From positions 305,995 through 369,994 of the forward strand of contig JAJDAT010000001.1 in assembly GCA_029261715.1 (NCBI GenBank): a DNA stretch of 64,000 bases. Reading direction: 5' to 3'. Source of the stretch: Nitrospinia bacterium. GTDB taxonomy: Bacteria; Nitrospinota; Nitrospinia; Nitrospinales; JAJDAT01. Below the pieces are notes generated by a model. It was not told where the DNA came from. It saw only the letters and a list, made by a program, of their open reading frames with translations, and did not search any database. Shown here one piece after another: positions 37,347 through 46,134 of this stretch (within the stretch, counting starts at the first letter, position 1; every line of letters starts with the position of its first letter). The position numbers and the translations under genes are program-made.

Positions 37347-38618
37347 CTAAATTTTTCCTTGTTCAAATAGAGATGAAATTAGAAAAGGAGTTACTTCCTC
37401 AACAAGTTTTTCTGTTTTATTTGATTCCAAGTAAGTTATAAGCGCCAGATCCTTGTCAGAACGAATTTCAAGTGGGAGTTTACTTAATAGCTTTTTCATA
37501 TCATCGGTAATATTTTTTATTAGGTCTTCATCTTTAGTAGCTTCGCCGAGTAGTTTTTTAAGCTCATAAACAGCGTCAACATGATTTTTTAAGGTTTCAT
37601 TTTCAATATCCTGAGACGCTATAAATTTTATTTTTTCAATCCAGAGTTCGTCGCCATAATTACCTATTCCTATACCTTGTAAATCTTCCCTGAAATGATT
37701 TTCGTCAAAATCGATAGAATTTAAAAATCCTGAGCAATTGTTAAACACTATCCTTATAGCTAGAGTCCGTCCTTCTGCATATTGTTCAAAAACTTTATGT
37801 ATCGCTTCTTCAGAAAGGCGCAGAGCATCTTCGCGCTGCTCACACGAAGTCAAATCAATTTCAATTTGTTTCCAACGAACAACATCAGGGTAAACCCAGT
37901 CCATATGGGACACTGAATTATCGTCTACCGTAACCAGAACTGCGCCTTTAGGGCCTTGTTCGTTAATTTTACGACCTTGTAAGTTACCAGAAAAAATTAT
38001 GTGCGGATTTTCATGCAATTTTTCTTTTTGATGAATATGTCCAAGAGCCCAATATTCATAGCCCTTTGTTTTAAGTTGATCGAGAGTACATGGGGCATAC
38101 TTGGCATGAGCGGCATATCCTCCTATACCAGTATGAAGAACGCCAATATTAAAATTTCCCAATACCGGGTCTGGATAGTCATCAACCAAGTTAACAAAAG
38201 TATCTCTTTCTTTGAAGCTTTGACCATGAACAGAAACTCTAAAATCTTCCAAAGAAAAAGTATCAGCCTTGCGGCTTGAAAATCTATATACATTATCTGG
38301 TAAAGATAAATTCTTAGTTATCTGGCTTTCGGCGTCATGATTTCCATATAAAAGAAAACAACGAATTTTTCCTTTTCGCAATCGGTTCATTTCCGAAATA
38401 AAGAAATGACCTGTATTACAGTCTTTCCAGGTGCCGTCATAAAGATCTCCAGCAATAATGACGAAAGCTACCTTTTCTTCCAAAGCCATATCAATAAGCC
38501 CAGAAAATGCCAACCGGGTCGCTCCCCTCAGAAGATCTAAAGGGGCATCTTGATATTGAGACAATCCTTTTAATGGGCTATCGAGATGAACATCCGCTGT
38601 ATGTATGAATTTAAACAA
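37347..38618 (-). CDS. yhaO: YhaO/SbcD-type DNA exonuclease
   Basis: A calcineurin-like metallophosphoesterase of 423 residues: FIHTADVHLDSPLKGL (D9, H11), IIAGDLYDG, LLYGNHDAE and the metal-binding WALGHIHQKE are all present, so it should be an active nuclease. A C-terminal cap domain of about 170 residues follows. The stop is directly followed by the ATG of the YhaN-type ATPase, so the two are co-translated. Together they are expected to process DNA ends or hairpins. Confidence 0.92.
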   Translation of the reverse strand: MFKFIHTADVHLDSPLKGLSQYQDAPLDLLRGATRLAFSGLIDMALEEKVAFVIIAGDLYDGTWKDCNTGHFFISEMNRLRKGKIRCFLLYGNHDAESQITKNLSLPDNVYRFSSRKADTFSLEDFRVSVHGQSFKERDTFVNLVDDYPDPVLGNFNIGVLHTGIGGYAAHAKYAPCTLDQLKTKGYEYWALGHIHQKEKLHENPHIIFSGNLQGRKINEQGPKGAVLVTVDDNSVSHMDWVYPDVVRWKQIEIDLTSCEQREDALRLSEEAIHKVFEQYAEGRTLAIRIVFNNCSGFLNSIDFDENHFREDLQGIGIGNYGDELWIEKIKFIASQDIENETLKNHVDAVYELKKLLGEATKDEDLIKNITDDMKKLLSKLPLEIRSDKDLALITYLESNKTEKLVEEVTPFLISSLFEQGKI

Positions 38619-38734
38619 TATATTTCCTTAAAATAAAATCATCATTCATGGCTTCTACCTCCACCTATTTTTGCATACAGAATCATACATTATCGAAAGC
38701 CAAAATCCTATTTAAAAACTCATCTTTTCCACAC

Positions 38735-38769
38735 AAAAAAAGGCCTAGCGGAAACCGCTAAGCCTTTTT
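38735..38769 (-). terminator. terminator palindrome behind parE
   Basis: Read on the minus strand, GGCTTAGCGG-TTT-CCGCTAGGCC forms a hairpin followed by seven T. A near-identical palindrome in the same orientation lies on the other side of the parDE pair at 39611-39641. Confidence 0.75.
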
Positions 38770-38820
38770 CAATAAACGATATGACTGATCGCCAATTATT
38801 TTATTGTGTTTTCTTCTATT

Positions 38821-39120
38821 CTAGCTCTCCCCAAAATGCATATCGACATCCATACTTTGATGGAGAATGCGAACGACTTCAATTCCTTTATCAATTTGTC
38901 GATAAAAAATAACATGCTTACCTAGTAAATGTTTACGATAGTCTTTTCGAATATCTTCACAAGAACGCCCTTTCTCCGGACTTTTTGCTAAACTCTTAAA
39001 CGCGATATTTAAATCTTGGATATAAGTATCAGCTTGATTTTCTCCCCAGGTTTCGAGGGTATAGAACCAAATATTTTCTAAATCTTGCCTCGCCTTTGGC
39101 CTAAGTAAAAATTTAGGCAT
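38821..39120 (-). CDS. parE: ParE-type toxin
   Basis: At 99 residues, with FLLRPKARQDLENIWFYTLETWG, LAKSPEKGRSCEDI and RKHLLGKHVIFYR, this is a RelE/ParE superfamily toxin; ParE proteins inhibit gyrase. The start overlaps parD by eight bases, the usual coupling of this module. Confidence 0.9.
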   Translation of the reverse strand: MPKFLLRPKARQDLENIWFYTLETWGENQADTYIQDLNIAFKSLAKSPEKGRSCEDIRKDYRKHLLGKHVIFYRQIDKGIEVVRILHQSMDVDMHFGES

Positions 39121-39379
39121 TTCTTTTTTTACTTTTAGCCGTCGACTTCTTTTTTACTTTGGAAAGAAATTCTTTTACTTCAAAAGGTTCTGCTGGTCCG
39201 CTTTGCTCCCCTTCGATCAATGCCGACCGCAACGTATTCACTTTTACTTCATGCTCTTCCAACATTCTTAAACCTGCACGAACCACTTCGCTGGTAGAAC
39301 CGTAGCGACCTTGCTCAATTTGAAGATCAATAAAATCTGTAAAATGATCGCCTAAAACGATACTCGTATTTTTCTTCAT
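39113..39379 (-). CDS. parD: ParD-type antitoxin
   Basis: The N-terminus NTSIVLGDHFTDFIDLQIEQG with YGSTSEVVRAGLRMLEEHE is a ribbon-helix-helix ParD. The C-terminal half should wrap the toxin and ends in a Lys/Ser-rich tail. A 16-base perfect palindrome lies 19 bases upstream of its start and is a candidate self-regulation site. Confidence 0.9.
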   Translation of the reverse strand: MKKNTSIVLGDHFTDFIDLQIEQGRYGSTSEVVRAGLRMLEEHEVKVNTLRSALIEGEQSGPAEPFEVKEFLSKVKKKSTAKSKKRNA

Positions 39380-39398
39380 TTTTATTACCTATATACCA

Positions 39399-39414
39399 AC
39401 TATTAATTAATAGT
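39399..39414 (-). promoter_or_regulatory. candidate ParD operator
   Basis: ACTATTAATTAATAGT is a perfect 16-base palindrome just upstream of parD, overlapping the TATAxT-rich promoter region. Antitoxins of this family bind such sites to repress their own operon. Confidence 0.5.
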
Positions 39415-39610
39415 ATATAATGGTAACTTAGACCGCTCAAGAATAAACGTTAACTCTCAATAAAAAGACTGATGATCTTGATTTGTTATTACTTCTTCTT
39501 TAATCAAGCTTTTCAATAGCTTATATAAATAGCTTTTTGTTTACCCTTCTCCTAATTTTCACAATAATTTATACAACAATTTTCCCCTTGCTCATACCTT
39601 GATTTTTCAA

Positions 39611-39641
39611 AAAAAAAGGCCTAGCGGAAACCGCTAAACCT
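39611..39641 (-). terminator. terminator palindrome behind the GTPase operon
   Basis: On the minus strand GGTTTAGCGG-TTT-CCGCTAGGCC followed by a T-run closes the 41504-39768 operon. It matches the palindrome at 38735 in all but one base over about 30. The remainder of the gap 39380-39767 is AT-rich with nothing else recognised. Confidence 0.75.
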
Positions 39642-39767
39642 AAAATTTAATTCAATTGCAACAAAACTTAATCTGTAATTAAAGCTTTATCTTATTCAGA
39701 CCGTTTAAATGATATTTTTTATTATAAAAGCAATAACTTTTAGATCGAAAATTTGATTGAATATCAA

Positions 39768-40283
39768 TCAGTTTTTTATAAAATCATATAACAAAAAAGC
39801 CGCTGGTAGGAACGCACATAAACCGCCAAATAATAAATTCAAAGCGATAGCAGATTTACCTTCCATACAAAATGGTTCTGAAAGATTGTCATAAACGCCA
39901 ATTTTTTTGGTTAATTCGGTTTTAACTATTAAGTTTTCATTTTCGTCTCCCTTAAGTTCAGGTAGTTTTTCAACTTCATCTGTGATTTCAACCAAATGCT
40001 CTTTAAAAAAATCAAAAGCCTTTAAGCGATATGCATTAATCATAAAAAAAACCAAACCTGTGATTAAAGTAGTTGTAGTTAACCAAACTCTAATCTCTTT
40101 AATTGGGAGCGACACACTCCACCAAGCAAGGAATTTATCGGAACTAAAATCGCTTGTCACCATAAATCCTACTATTATGGCTATTAATAACAAACTACAT
40201 AATAACTCTAATAGTCGAATAGGTCTCAGTAAACCTATAGAAGCATTAAGTTTGTCTTTTAACTTTTCAACTTGATCAGACAT
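39768..40283 (-). CDS. three-helix membrane protein of the GTPase operon
   Basis: The 171 residues hold hydrophobic helices at about 25-42 (LLELLCSLLLIAIIVGFMV), 68-84 (TTTTLITGLVFFMINAY) and 148-167 (ALNLLFGGLCAFLPAAFLLYDF). Between the second and third lies an acidic stretch (VEKLPELKGDENENLIVKTEL). I do not recognise the family. It is the last gene of a three-gene operon, overlapping the previous one by eight bases. Confidence 0.65.
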   Translation of the reverse strand: MSDQVEKLKDKLNASIGLLRPIRLLELLCSLLLIAIIVGFMVTSDFSSDKFLAWWSVSLPIKEIRVWLTTTTLITGLVFFMINAYRLKAFDFFKEHLVEITDEVEKLPELKGDENENLIVKTELTKKIGVYDNLSEPFCMEGKSAIALNLLFGGLCAFLPAAFLLYDFIKN

Positions 40284-40704
40284 ACAAAAGAGCCAACCAG
40301 CTTGTTAAAACAATAAAAAATTGGAATATAGCCACCAAAATAGTTCCCTGAAAATCTCTTACGCCAACAAATGAAGAATAAAGATTGAACCCTTTAAAAA
40401 GACTTCTGACCTTTTCGCGCTTACTTGCTTCAATTTTTCCAAACAAATTAAACAACTTTTCATAACTTTCCTTTGCTATCCGCACATAAACAATATGAAA
40501 AGTCGTCAAAAAAAATAAAATCGTGAAAATGCAAGCCAACCAACTAAAGTGGTCTCCAACAATCAAAGAGTAAGTGAAAAATGTTATTGCCACTAACGAC
40601 AACGCAACTTCAGCTCTCCGGACATTGTGTAAAACAGAAATGTGGAAGGAAAATTTCCGAAATGAACTGTCAATAGGAAATGAAAATTGTTTTTCTGCTA
40701 TCAC
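40276..40704 (-). CDS. small membrane protein of the GTPase operon
   Basis: The 142 residues contain helices at about 33-50 (VALSLVAITFFTYSLIV), 54-74 (FSWLACIFTILFFLTTFHIVY) and 123-141 (ILVAIFQFFIVLTSWLALLYV), with a basic loop between the second and third. No known family is evident. It overlaps the GTPase gene by four bases (ATGA type) and the next gene by eight, so all three proteins are likely made together. Confidence 0.65.
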   Translation of the reverse strand: MIAEKQFSFPIDSSFRKFSFHISVLHNVRRAEVALSLVAITFFTYSLIVGDHFSWLACIFTILFFLTTFHIVYVRIAKESYEKLFNLFGKIEASKREKVRSLFKGFNLYSSFVGVRDFQGTILVAIFQFFIVLTSWLALLYV

Positions 40705-41504
40705 AAATATTCCTTTACTTTCCGGCCTATTAAAGAGGCTAAATCATTTTTCATAGTTTCCCTTAATTCTCTCCCTGGAGGGAAACGTTTTATACATTTA
40801 CCTTGAAAATCATCAATTTCTGCTACCACGGGTAAACAGTAGTTTTTTCCTGAGCCAAATCGCTCCATTAAAATTCTCCCATACTCTCCAGAAGAATAGT
40901 AGCCCATAACTTCTTCTTTTAAATGATAAGTATGCCAAACATCCATTTTATTTACTACAGTAATTATCCAATTAACAGCGTCAACGGTGGCAAACTCGCA
41001 CCATTTATTTAGAAATTCAATATCAGTTTTTCTGCGTTCCTCAATGAAACCCATGGAGGGGACCCAATCTCGTTCGTCTTCATTAACCTGCAAAAATCCT
41101 GACGACCCACCGGAGTCTCTTACTTTTGAGTCATTATATCCGTATGAACAAACATTTAAAACACCTGTAAATTGCCCAGCTAAGAGCTTCCCTAACTCTT
41201 TTTTAAACTGGTCATAATGACTAGGGTGCGCGGGGATATCAACGAAATTTAGTTTAAGCTCTTCCTCCTGGAGTTCAATAGGATAATATTGAATATCTCG
41301 GGTTCCTCTTTTAAAATCTTTATCTGAAATAGATGCCCCAAACAAATTCTTCAGAAGAGAACTCTTTCCTACCCCTGTATTTCCTAGTACAATGATGTAA
41401 TATTCTTTTTTCCCAACGCTTCTTACCTTTAGGTTTTTAAATTGATCAATTAATTCTTTTAAAAAACCTCCACCAAGCTTTACATCAATTTTAATTAGAC
41501 TCAT
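40701..41504 (-). CDS. P-loop GTPase of a membrane-linked operon
   Basis: YYIIVLGNTGVGKSSLLKNLFG (P-loop 41-49), FVDIPAHPS in the place of the G3 motif, and ITVVNKMDVW as the G4 motif make this a small GTPase of the TRAFAC type. G3 has Ala where Gly is usual (DIPA). An N-terminal segment (GGGFLKELIDQFKNLKVRSV) precedes the G domain. AAGGAG lies about a dozen bases before the ATG. It leads two small membrane-protein genes, which suggests the GTPase controls or assembles a membrane structure. The substrate is unknown. Confidence 0.8.
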   Translation of the reverse strand: MSLIKIDVKLGGGFLKELIDQFKNLKVRSVGKKEYYIIVLGNTGVGKSSLLKNLFGASISDKDFKRGTRDIQYYPIELQEEELKLNFVDIPAHPSHYDQFKKELGKLLAGQFTGVLNVCSYGYNDSKVRDSGGSSGFLQVNEDERDWVPSMGFIEERRKTDIEFLNKWCEFATVDAVNWIITVVNKMDVWHTYHLKEEVMGYYSSGEYGRILMERFGSGKNYCLPVVAEIDDFQGKCIKRFPPGRELRETMKNDLASLIGRKVKEYL

Positions 41505-41828
41505 ATTTATTTCATCTCCTTCATTCTAACATAGAATAAGTCCTTAAAAAACAAAAACTTCTAAGAATTCTAACTATCATCCTCGATATGGTTTCTGAAA
41601 ATATAACCTAACTAAGCACTGAATACTTAAATGTTTAATTAACATTAAAATTCAATCTACCTATCTAACAATATTTTTGTATACGAAATTTAGAATTATA
41701 GCAAGCCAAAATAAAATCTGAAAGGTACTTTTTAACTAAAATTAACTAATTTTGTTTCCATGGTTTTGAAGAAAAGTTATTAAAAAAAACAAACTTTTTC
41801 ATTCAAAATTCATCTCAAAATTTTGTCC

Positions 41829-41856
41829 TTGCTTATTTCCTTAATACTCCTAAAAT
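41829..41856 (+). promoter_or_regulatory. promoter of the second cobalamin riboswitch
   Basis: TTGCTT (41829-41834), 16 bases, then TAAAAT (41851-41856), the same boxes and spacing as at riboswitch 1. The rest of the gap 41505-41820 is AT-rich with no feature I can support. Confidence 0.6.
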
Positions 41857-41865
41857 GAATGGAAA

Positions 41866-42083
41866 TTTGATGTTTCAGGTTCAAGGGAAGGCCGTTCGAT
41901 TCGGCCACGGTCCCGCCGCTGTGTGCGTTACGAAATCTACAATCTGCCACTGACTATTATCCGTTGGGAAGGCGTAGAAATTAGGCTAAACGCGAGTCAG
42001 AAGACCTGCCTGAAATGCAAAGTGTCTTCTTTCGGGTAAAAAAGTGGACCGTATACCGTTGATCAAGTAAACAGGGCGCAGTC
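41866..42083 (+). ncRNA. cobalamin riboswitch 2
   Basis: The element order is the same as in riboswitch 1: CAGGTTCAAGGGAAGGCCG, CACGGTCCCGCCGCTGTG, CTGCCACTGA, GGGAAGGCGTAGAAATTAGG, CGCGAGTCAGAAGACCTGCCTG, then CTTTCGGGTAAAAAAG and GGGCGCAGTC. It precedes the transporter-cbiE-cobO-chelatase-cobN operon, placing cobalt uptake and late corrin steps under B12 control. Confidence 0.93.
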
Positions 42084-42122
42084 AACCTCAATCCTCCGCG
42101 TGGAGCTTTGAGGTTTTTTTTT
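42084..42122 (+). terminator. riboswitch 2 attenuator terminator
   Basis: AACCTCAATCCTCC and GGAGCTTTGAGGTT pair and are followed by nine T. Apart from the loop it equals the riboswitch 1 terminator. Confidence 0.9.
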
Positions 42123-42239
42123 GCCTTGAAAAGCAAATGCGCCACAGAATTTCACAGAACAACACAGAAAAATTCGAGAAAAAGTCGAAAAGTTTAGACT
42201 AAAAAGATTAGTTCATGGACAATCATCACCGCAGGATTA

Positions 42240-42285
42240 TTGAGCGGTGGTCGTGCTTCGACAAGCTCAGCATGACAATTATTTA
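42240..42285 (-). repeat. dispersed repeat in the second operon leader
   Basis: GCGGTGGTCGTGCTTCGACAAGCTCAGCATGAC is a reverse-orientation copy of the dispersed family between the terminator and the transporter gene. As in operon 1, the copy is inside the transcribed leader. Confidence 0.6.
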
Positions 42286-42295
42286 AATAAAAATT

Positions 42296-42898
42296 ATGGA
42301 TCATCTATTCTTTTATTGGGGAGCGTTTTGCCTGGGGTGTGTTCACGCGATGGACGCGGATCACCTATGCACTGTTTCCTCTGTAATCTTCAATAAAAAA
42401 CCGTTTCGCGAACTTATGAATCTGGCCTACAAATGGGCGTTGGGACATAGCTTCACCTTATTCGGGTTGGCGACTCTCATGTACGCCATGAAATCTGGAA
42501 TCGAGTTGTTCCAATTTTCCTGGGGCGAACGTCTCGTTGGGATTGCTATGATCGCTCTCAGTTCCTGGATACTTTTTTACGAATTCAAAAGAAACGGGAA
42601 ACCACACGCAGATCACACTCTATCGGGCAAAACCTTGTTTGGTATTGGCGTTTTACATGGCGCCGCCGGCACCGCCGCGATTCTCATTATGGTTCCTGTC
42701 GCTCTTGCCGGTTCCTTCGCTTCGGTTATGGGTTATGTTTTATTCTTCAGCGCGGGGATGATTCTCGCTATGGCGTCCTATTCGTTCCTTATCTATAAAC
42801 TGGTTTGGCTTAAAAACTTGAGCGTTCATTTATCCCCAGTAAGACGCCTCACCGCTCTCCTCACATTAGGGGTCGGAATCAAATTGGCTGGAGCTTAA
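42296..42898 (+). CDS. cobalt/nickel permease (HX4DH type)
   Basis: CLGCVHAMDADHLCTVSS near residue 18 is the HX4DH signature of nickel/cobalt transporters. At least five further hydrophobic helices follow, with a second conserved patch GIGVLHGAAGTAAILIMVP. At 200 residues it is shorter than classical NiCoT proteins (about 330), so it belongs to a compact relative of the NicO/UreH-like group. Its place directly behind a B12 riboswitch and before cbiE argues for cobalt. Confidence 0.85.
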   Translation: MDHLFFYWGAFCLGCVHAMDADHLCTVSSVIFNKKPFRELMNLAYKWALGHSFTLFGLATLMYAMKSGIELFQFSWGERLVGIAMIALSSWILFYEFKRNGKPHADHTLSGKTLFGIGVLHGAAGTAAILIMVPVALAGSFASVMGYVLFFSAGMILAMASYSFLIYKLVWLKNLSVHLSPVRRLTALLTLGVGIKLAGA

Positions 42899-42905
42899 AA
42901 ATAAA

Positions 42906-43577
42906 ATGATCTACGCAGTTGGCATTGGTCCTGGCGACCCTGACATGATGCCTTATAAAACCGTAAAACTATTAAACTCCGCCGACGTTATTGCTGGTTT
43001 CGAAACCGTGCTCAATATTGCGCGATCACACTTCAATCCCTCTGCCGAAGTGATTTCCATGGGATACAAAGATCAACCGCAGCAAATGGAAGTGGTTGGT
43101 GAACGATCTCGCGACGATAAAGTGTGTGTAGTTTGCTTTATGGGCGACGTCAATTTTTCCGGTTATGAATATTTGGAAAGAATCCACAACCACAGTCAGG
43201 AACCGAATCCTACAATCATTCCGGGTATCAGCTCCGCGCAAATGGCGGCGAGCAGAACCTTGACGGCTTTTGAAACGGCGGTATTTTTAACGTTTCACAA
43301 ACGCGGCGATATAACAGAAGACAAAGAGTTCCTAGTTCAAATTTTAAAACAAGGTAAGTCGGCCATCGTCATTCCCCTACCCTGGGATTTTATGCCGGCA
43401 GAGATCAGCCAGTTTTTGATTGAACGCGGGATTCCTAAAGAAACCAAAGTGGATGTTTTTGAATATCTGACTTGGGAAGAGAAAGAAAAAAGTTACGCGC
43501 GCACCTTGGAAACCTGCGTTGAAAAATTTAGCGACGTTTCGTTGATGGTCGTCTCCCCTAACAAGACTCAATCCTAA
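42906..43577 (+). CDS. cbiE: cobalt-precorrin-7 C5-methyltransferase
   Basis: MIYAVGIGPGDPDMMPYKTVKLL, VCFMGDVNFSGY (replacing the usual SGDPxxYG) and IIPGISSAQMAASRTL identify a CbiE/CobL N-terminal domain of 223 residues. The partner that methylates C15 and decarboxylates, CbiT, is neither fused nor found nearby. The gene is seven bases behind the transporter gene. Confidence 0.88.
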   Translation: MIYAVGIGPGDPDMMPYKTVKLLNSADVIAGFETVLNIARSHFNPSAEVISMGYKDQPQQMEVVGERSRDDKVCVVCFMGDVNFSGYEYLERIHNHSQEPNPTIIPGISSAQMAASRTLTAFETAVFLTFHKRGDITEDKEFLVQILKQGKSAIVIPLPWDFMPAEISQFLIERGIPKETKVDVFEYLTWEEKEKSYARTLETCVEKFSDVSLMVVSPNKTQS

Positions 43578-43604
43578 TTTCATACATTATATAAGGAACA
43601 AACC

Positions 43605-44159
43605 ATGGTCACATTCGTCCCATTGGACAAAACTAAACGCAAAGGATTGATCATGGTGAACACTGGAGACGGTAAAGGTAAAACCACCGCCGCCATGGGC
43701 ATGGCTTATCGCGCCGCCGGGAATAAGATGAAAGTCTTCGTATTGCAATTCATTAAAGGCAAATGGAAAACCGGCGAGAAAAAAATTGCCGACCAATTAG
43801 TTCCCAACCTTGAAATCGTTCCTATGGGAGACGGCTTCACCTGGGATACTAAAAACCCTGAGCAAGACAAAGCTACAGCGATGAAAACCTGGCTAGCGGG
43901 AAAAGAAAAATTGATGAGCGGCGATTACGACATGATGGTATTTGATGAAATCAATTACGCGTTGAGCTACAACTTTCTTCCCGAAGAAGAAATCATCGAT
44001 ACGTTTAAGAACAAACCTGAAAAACTTCATATCGTTTGCACGGGTAGAAACGCTCCGCAAGCCTTGATAGATATCGCCGACTTAGTCACCGAAATGAAAT
44101 GCATCAAACACCCTTATAAAGAACAAGGTATTCCCGCGCAAAAGGGAATAGAGTTTTGA
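43605..44159 (+). CDS. cobO: cob(I)yrinic acid a,c-diamide adenosyltransferase
   Basis: KGLIMVNTGDGKGKTTAAMGMAYRA is the CobO/BtuR P-loop, followed by VFVLQFIKGKWKTGE and FDEINYALSY. The 184-residue length is usual. The enzyme attaches the adenosyl group of ATP to the reduced corrinoid cobalt. The ATG follows AAGGAAC at 43591-43597. Confidence 0.93.
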   Translation: MVTFVPLDKTKRKGLIMVNTGDGKGKTTAAMGMAYRAAGNKMKVFVLQFIKGKWKTGEKKIADQLVPNLEIVPMGDGFTWDTKNPEQDKATAMKTWLAGKEKLMSGDYDMMVFDEINYALSYNFLPEEEIIDTFKNKPEKLHIVCTGRNAPQALIDIADLVTEMKCIKHPYKEQGIPAQKGIEF

Positions 44160-44268
44160 CGTAACCTCTAATAATTTATATTTATACTGATTTGCTATCG
44201 TCTAGCCCTTAATTTTAAAGGCTAGACTCTTGGCAATTTTGAATTTTTTAAGATCCCCTTTAATACCT

Positions 44269-46044
44269 ATGACAACGCCATACTTCCCATTTTCAAAAAT
44301 TGTCGGCCAAGACCGTTTGAAAGAAGCCTTGCTTCTGAACGCCATCAACCCTGCTATCGGCGGGGTTCTGATATTCGGTGAAAAAGGAACAGCAAAATCG
44401 ACGGCTGTGCGTGGACTTAAAAAGTTACTGGATGGGGAAAATTCGGTGCCCTTAGTAGAAATGCCATTATCGGCTACGGAAGAAATGGTGGTCGGCTCCA
44501 TTGATATTTCAAAAACTTTGAAAACCCAAGAGACTCAAGTCGAATACGGTTTGTTGTATAAGGCTAATGGCGGAATCCTATATATAGACGAAGCTAATTT
44601 ACTGGAAGATCATTTAGTCAATTCAGTTTTAGATTCTGCCGCGATGGGCGTTAATCGCATTGAGCGTGAAGGCATTAGCCATGAACACCCAGCAAAATTT
44701 ATATTGATCGGCACCATGAATCCGGAAGAAGGCGAACTGCGACCTCAGTTCTTAGATCGATTCGGAATATCAGTACAAGTTAAAACAGAGAAAGACCTTT
44801 ATCTCAGAAAAATGATTGTTATGCGCAGATTGAGCTGGGAATCCGATCCGCAATTGTTTATCGAATCTTCTAATGAAGAAGAGGAGAACATCCGACAGAC
44901 AATCAGCAAAGGAAAAGAATATTTACCGCTCGTGCAGATGCCAGATGCTATGCTCGACCTGGCGATTCAACTGGTATTACAGTCTGGAGCTGAAGGACAC
45001 CGAGCCGACTTAGTGATTGTTAAAACCGCTAAAACGCTATCGGCATTGAACGGCAGGATGGAAGTAACAGAAGCCGACGTTTACCGCGCCGCAGAGTATG
45101 CGCTGAACCATCGCGGCGATTACACGCCTCCACCTGAAGCTCCCGATGACGATGAAGAATCACCCGAAAGCGAAACGCCAGAAAACAACCAAAACGAGTC
45201 TCCATTAGAGTCGACCCCAAACAACTCGTTTCAAACAGAACAAACGCCGGAACCACAGCAATTTGAAACCTTAGATTTGGTCATGGAATCTATGAACGCT
45301 TCAAACTCCGGAAAAACATCGCGCAAAAAAGAAAACGCCTCACTTGGTAAAACGCGTGGATACACCAACAGTAAAAAGTCTGCCGGGCCTAATGCCGGCG
45401 TAGCTTTCTTCCACACCATAATCAACGGTATCCGAAAAGGGAAACGTCGATTGGACGAAATTGATTCCCACGATTTACGATTCAAAAGGAAGCTTTCCGG
45501 ATTACGAGAACTACATCTTCTCGTGTTAGACGCTTCCGCATCCATGGGAACAAAGAAACGACTGGCCTATGCCAAGGGGTTAGCGCAACGAATTTTAAAA
45601 CGCGACTACGAAAAGAAAAACTACGTAGCTGTTATAACTGCGCAAGGAAACGACGCGCACGTTTTATTAAAACCCACTCGGAATTTTTTAAAAATAGAAA
45701 AGGTTTTATCTGCCGTTACAGCGCGAGGAAAAACGCCTTTACTGCACGCTATTGACAAAGCTTTGGAACTGGGAAAAAAGTTTCGTAAACGAACCACAGA
45801 TTCCACTCAACTACTGGCTGTGGTTTCCGACGGCAGAGTGAACGTTCCGTTTAACGGAACCGTGAACGAAGATCTTAATTTTTTTGGCGAATCGATTCGC
45901 AAGCTTGGGGTTAATAGCATCGTGGTCGATTCCAACGGTCGGTTCAACAGTTCTTTTCTCTTAAAGAAAATGGCCAACCTTTTTGAAGGTCGTTACCTTT
46001 CCATGGAAGACGCCCAAAATCAGAAAAGAGTGGCAATAGGCTAA
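44269..46044 (+). CDS. ChlI-ChlD-like chelatase AAA/VWA subunit
   Basis: The N-terminal half is an AAA ATPase of the magnesium-chelatase I type: [20 protein letters not shown]-loop [25 protein letters not shown] and [19 protein letters not shown]. An acidic Pro/Glu/Asn linker (about residues 290-340) leads to a von Willebrand A domain with the MIDAS motif DASAS near residue 421. I use ATG 44269; a TTG 39 bases earlier is possible. Lying directly before cobN, it most likely supplies ATP-driven remodelling for the CobN chelatase in place of CobS and CobT. Confidence 0.88.
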   Translation: MTTPYFPFSKIVGQDRLKEALLLNAINPAIGGVLIFGEKGTAKSTAVRGLKKLLDGENSVPLVEMPLSATEEMVVGSIDISKTLKTQETQVEYGLLYKANGGILYIDEANLLEDHLVNSVLDSAAMGVNRIEREGISHEHPAKFILIGTMNPEEGELRPQFLDRFGISVQVKTEKDLYLRKMIVMRRLSWESDPQLFIESSNEEEENIRQTISKGKEYLPLVQMPDAMLDLAIQLVLQSGAEGHRADLVIVKTAKTLSALNGRMEVTEADVYRAAEYALNHRGDYTPPPEAPDDDEESPESETPENNQNESPLESTPNNSFQTEQTPEPQQFETLDLVMESMNASNSGKTSRKKENASLGKTRGYTNSKKSAGPNAGVAFFHTIINGIRKGKRRLDEIDSHDLRFKRKLSGLRELHLLVLDASASMGTKKRLAYAKGLAQRILKRDYEKKNYVAVITAQGNDAHVLLKPTRNFLKIEKVLSAVTARGKTPLLHAIDKALELGKKFRKRTTDSTQLLAVVSDGRVNVPFNGTVNEDLNFFGESIRKLGVNSIVVDSNGRFNSSFLLKKMANLFEGRYLSMEDAQNQKRVAIG

Positions 46045-46134
46045 GACCGATGACTATGAGTGAATTATTAATAGAAGAAAGAACTGGTTTATACGCTTAT
46101 TGTTGAACATTATTCTGTTTTATTAAAACCCATC

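Noticed and set aside
41505..41820. Possible small gene or RNA in the AT-rich gap before riboswitch 2
   Set aside because: No frame with a ribosome site and no stable conserved structure could be supported.
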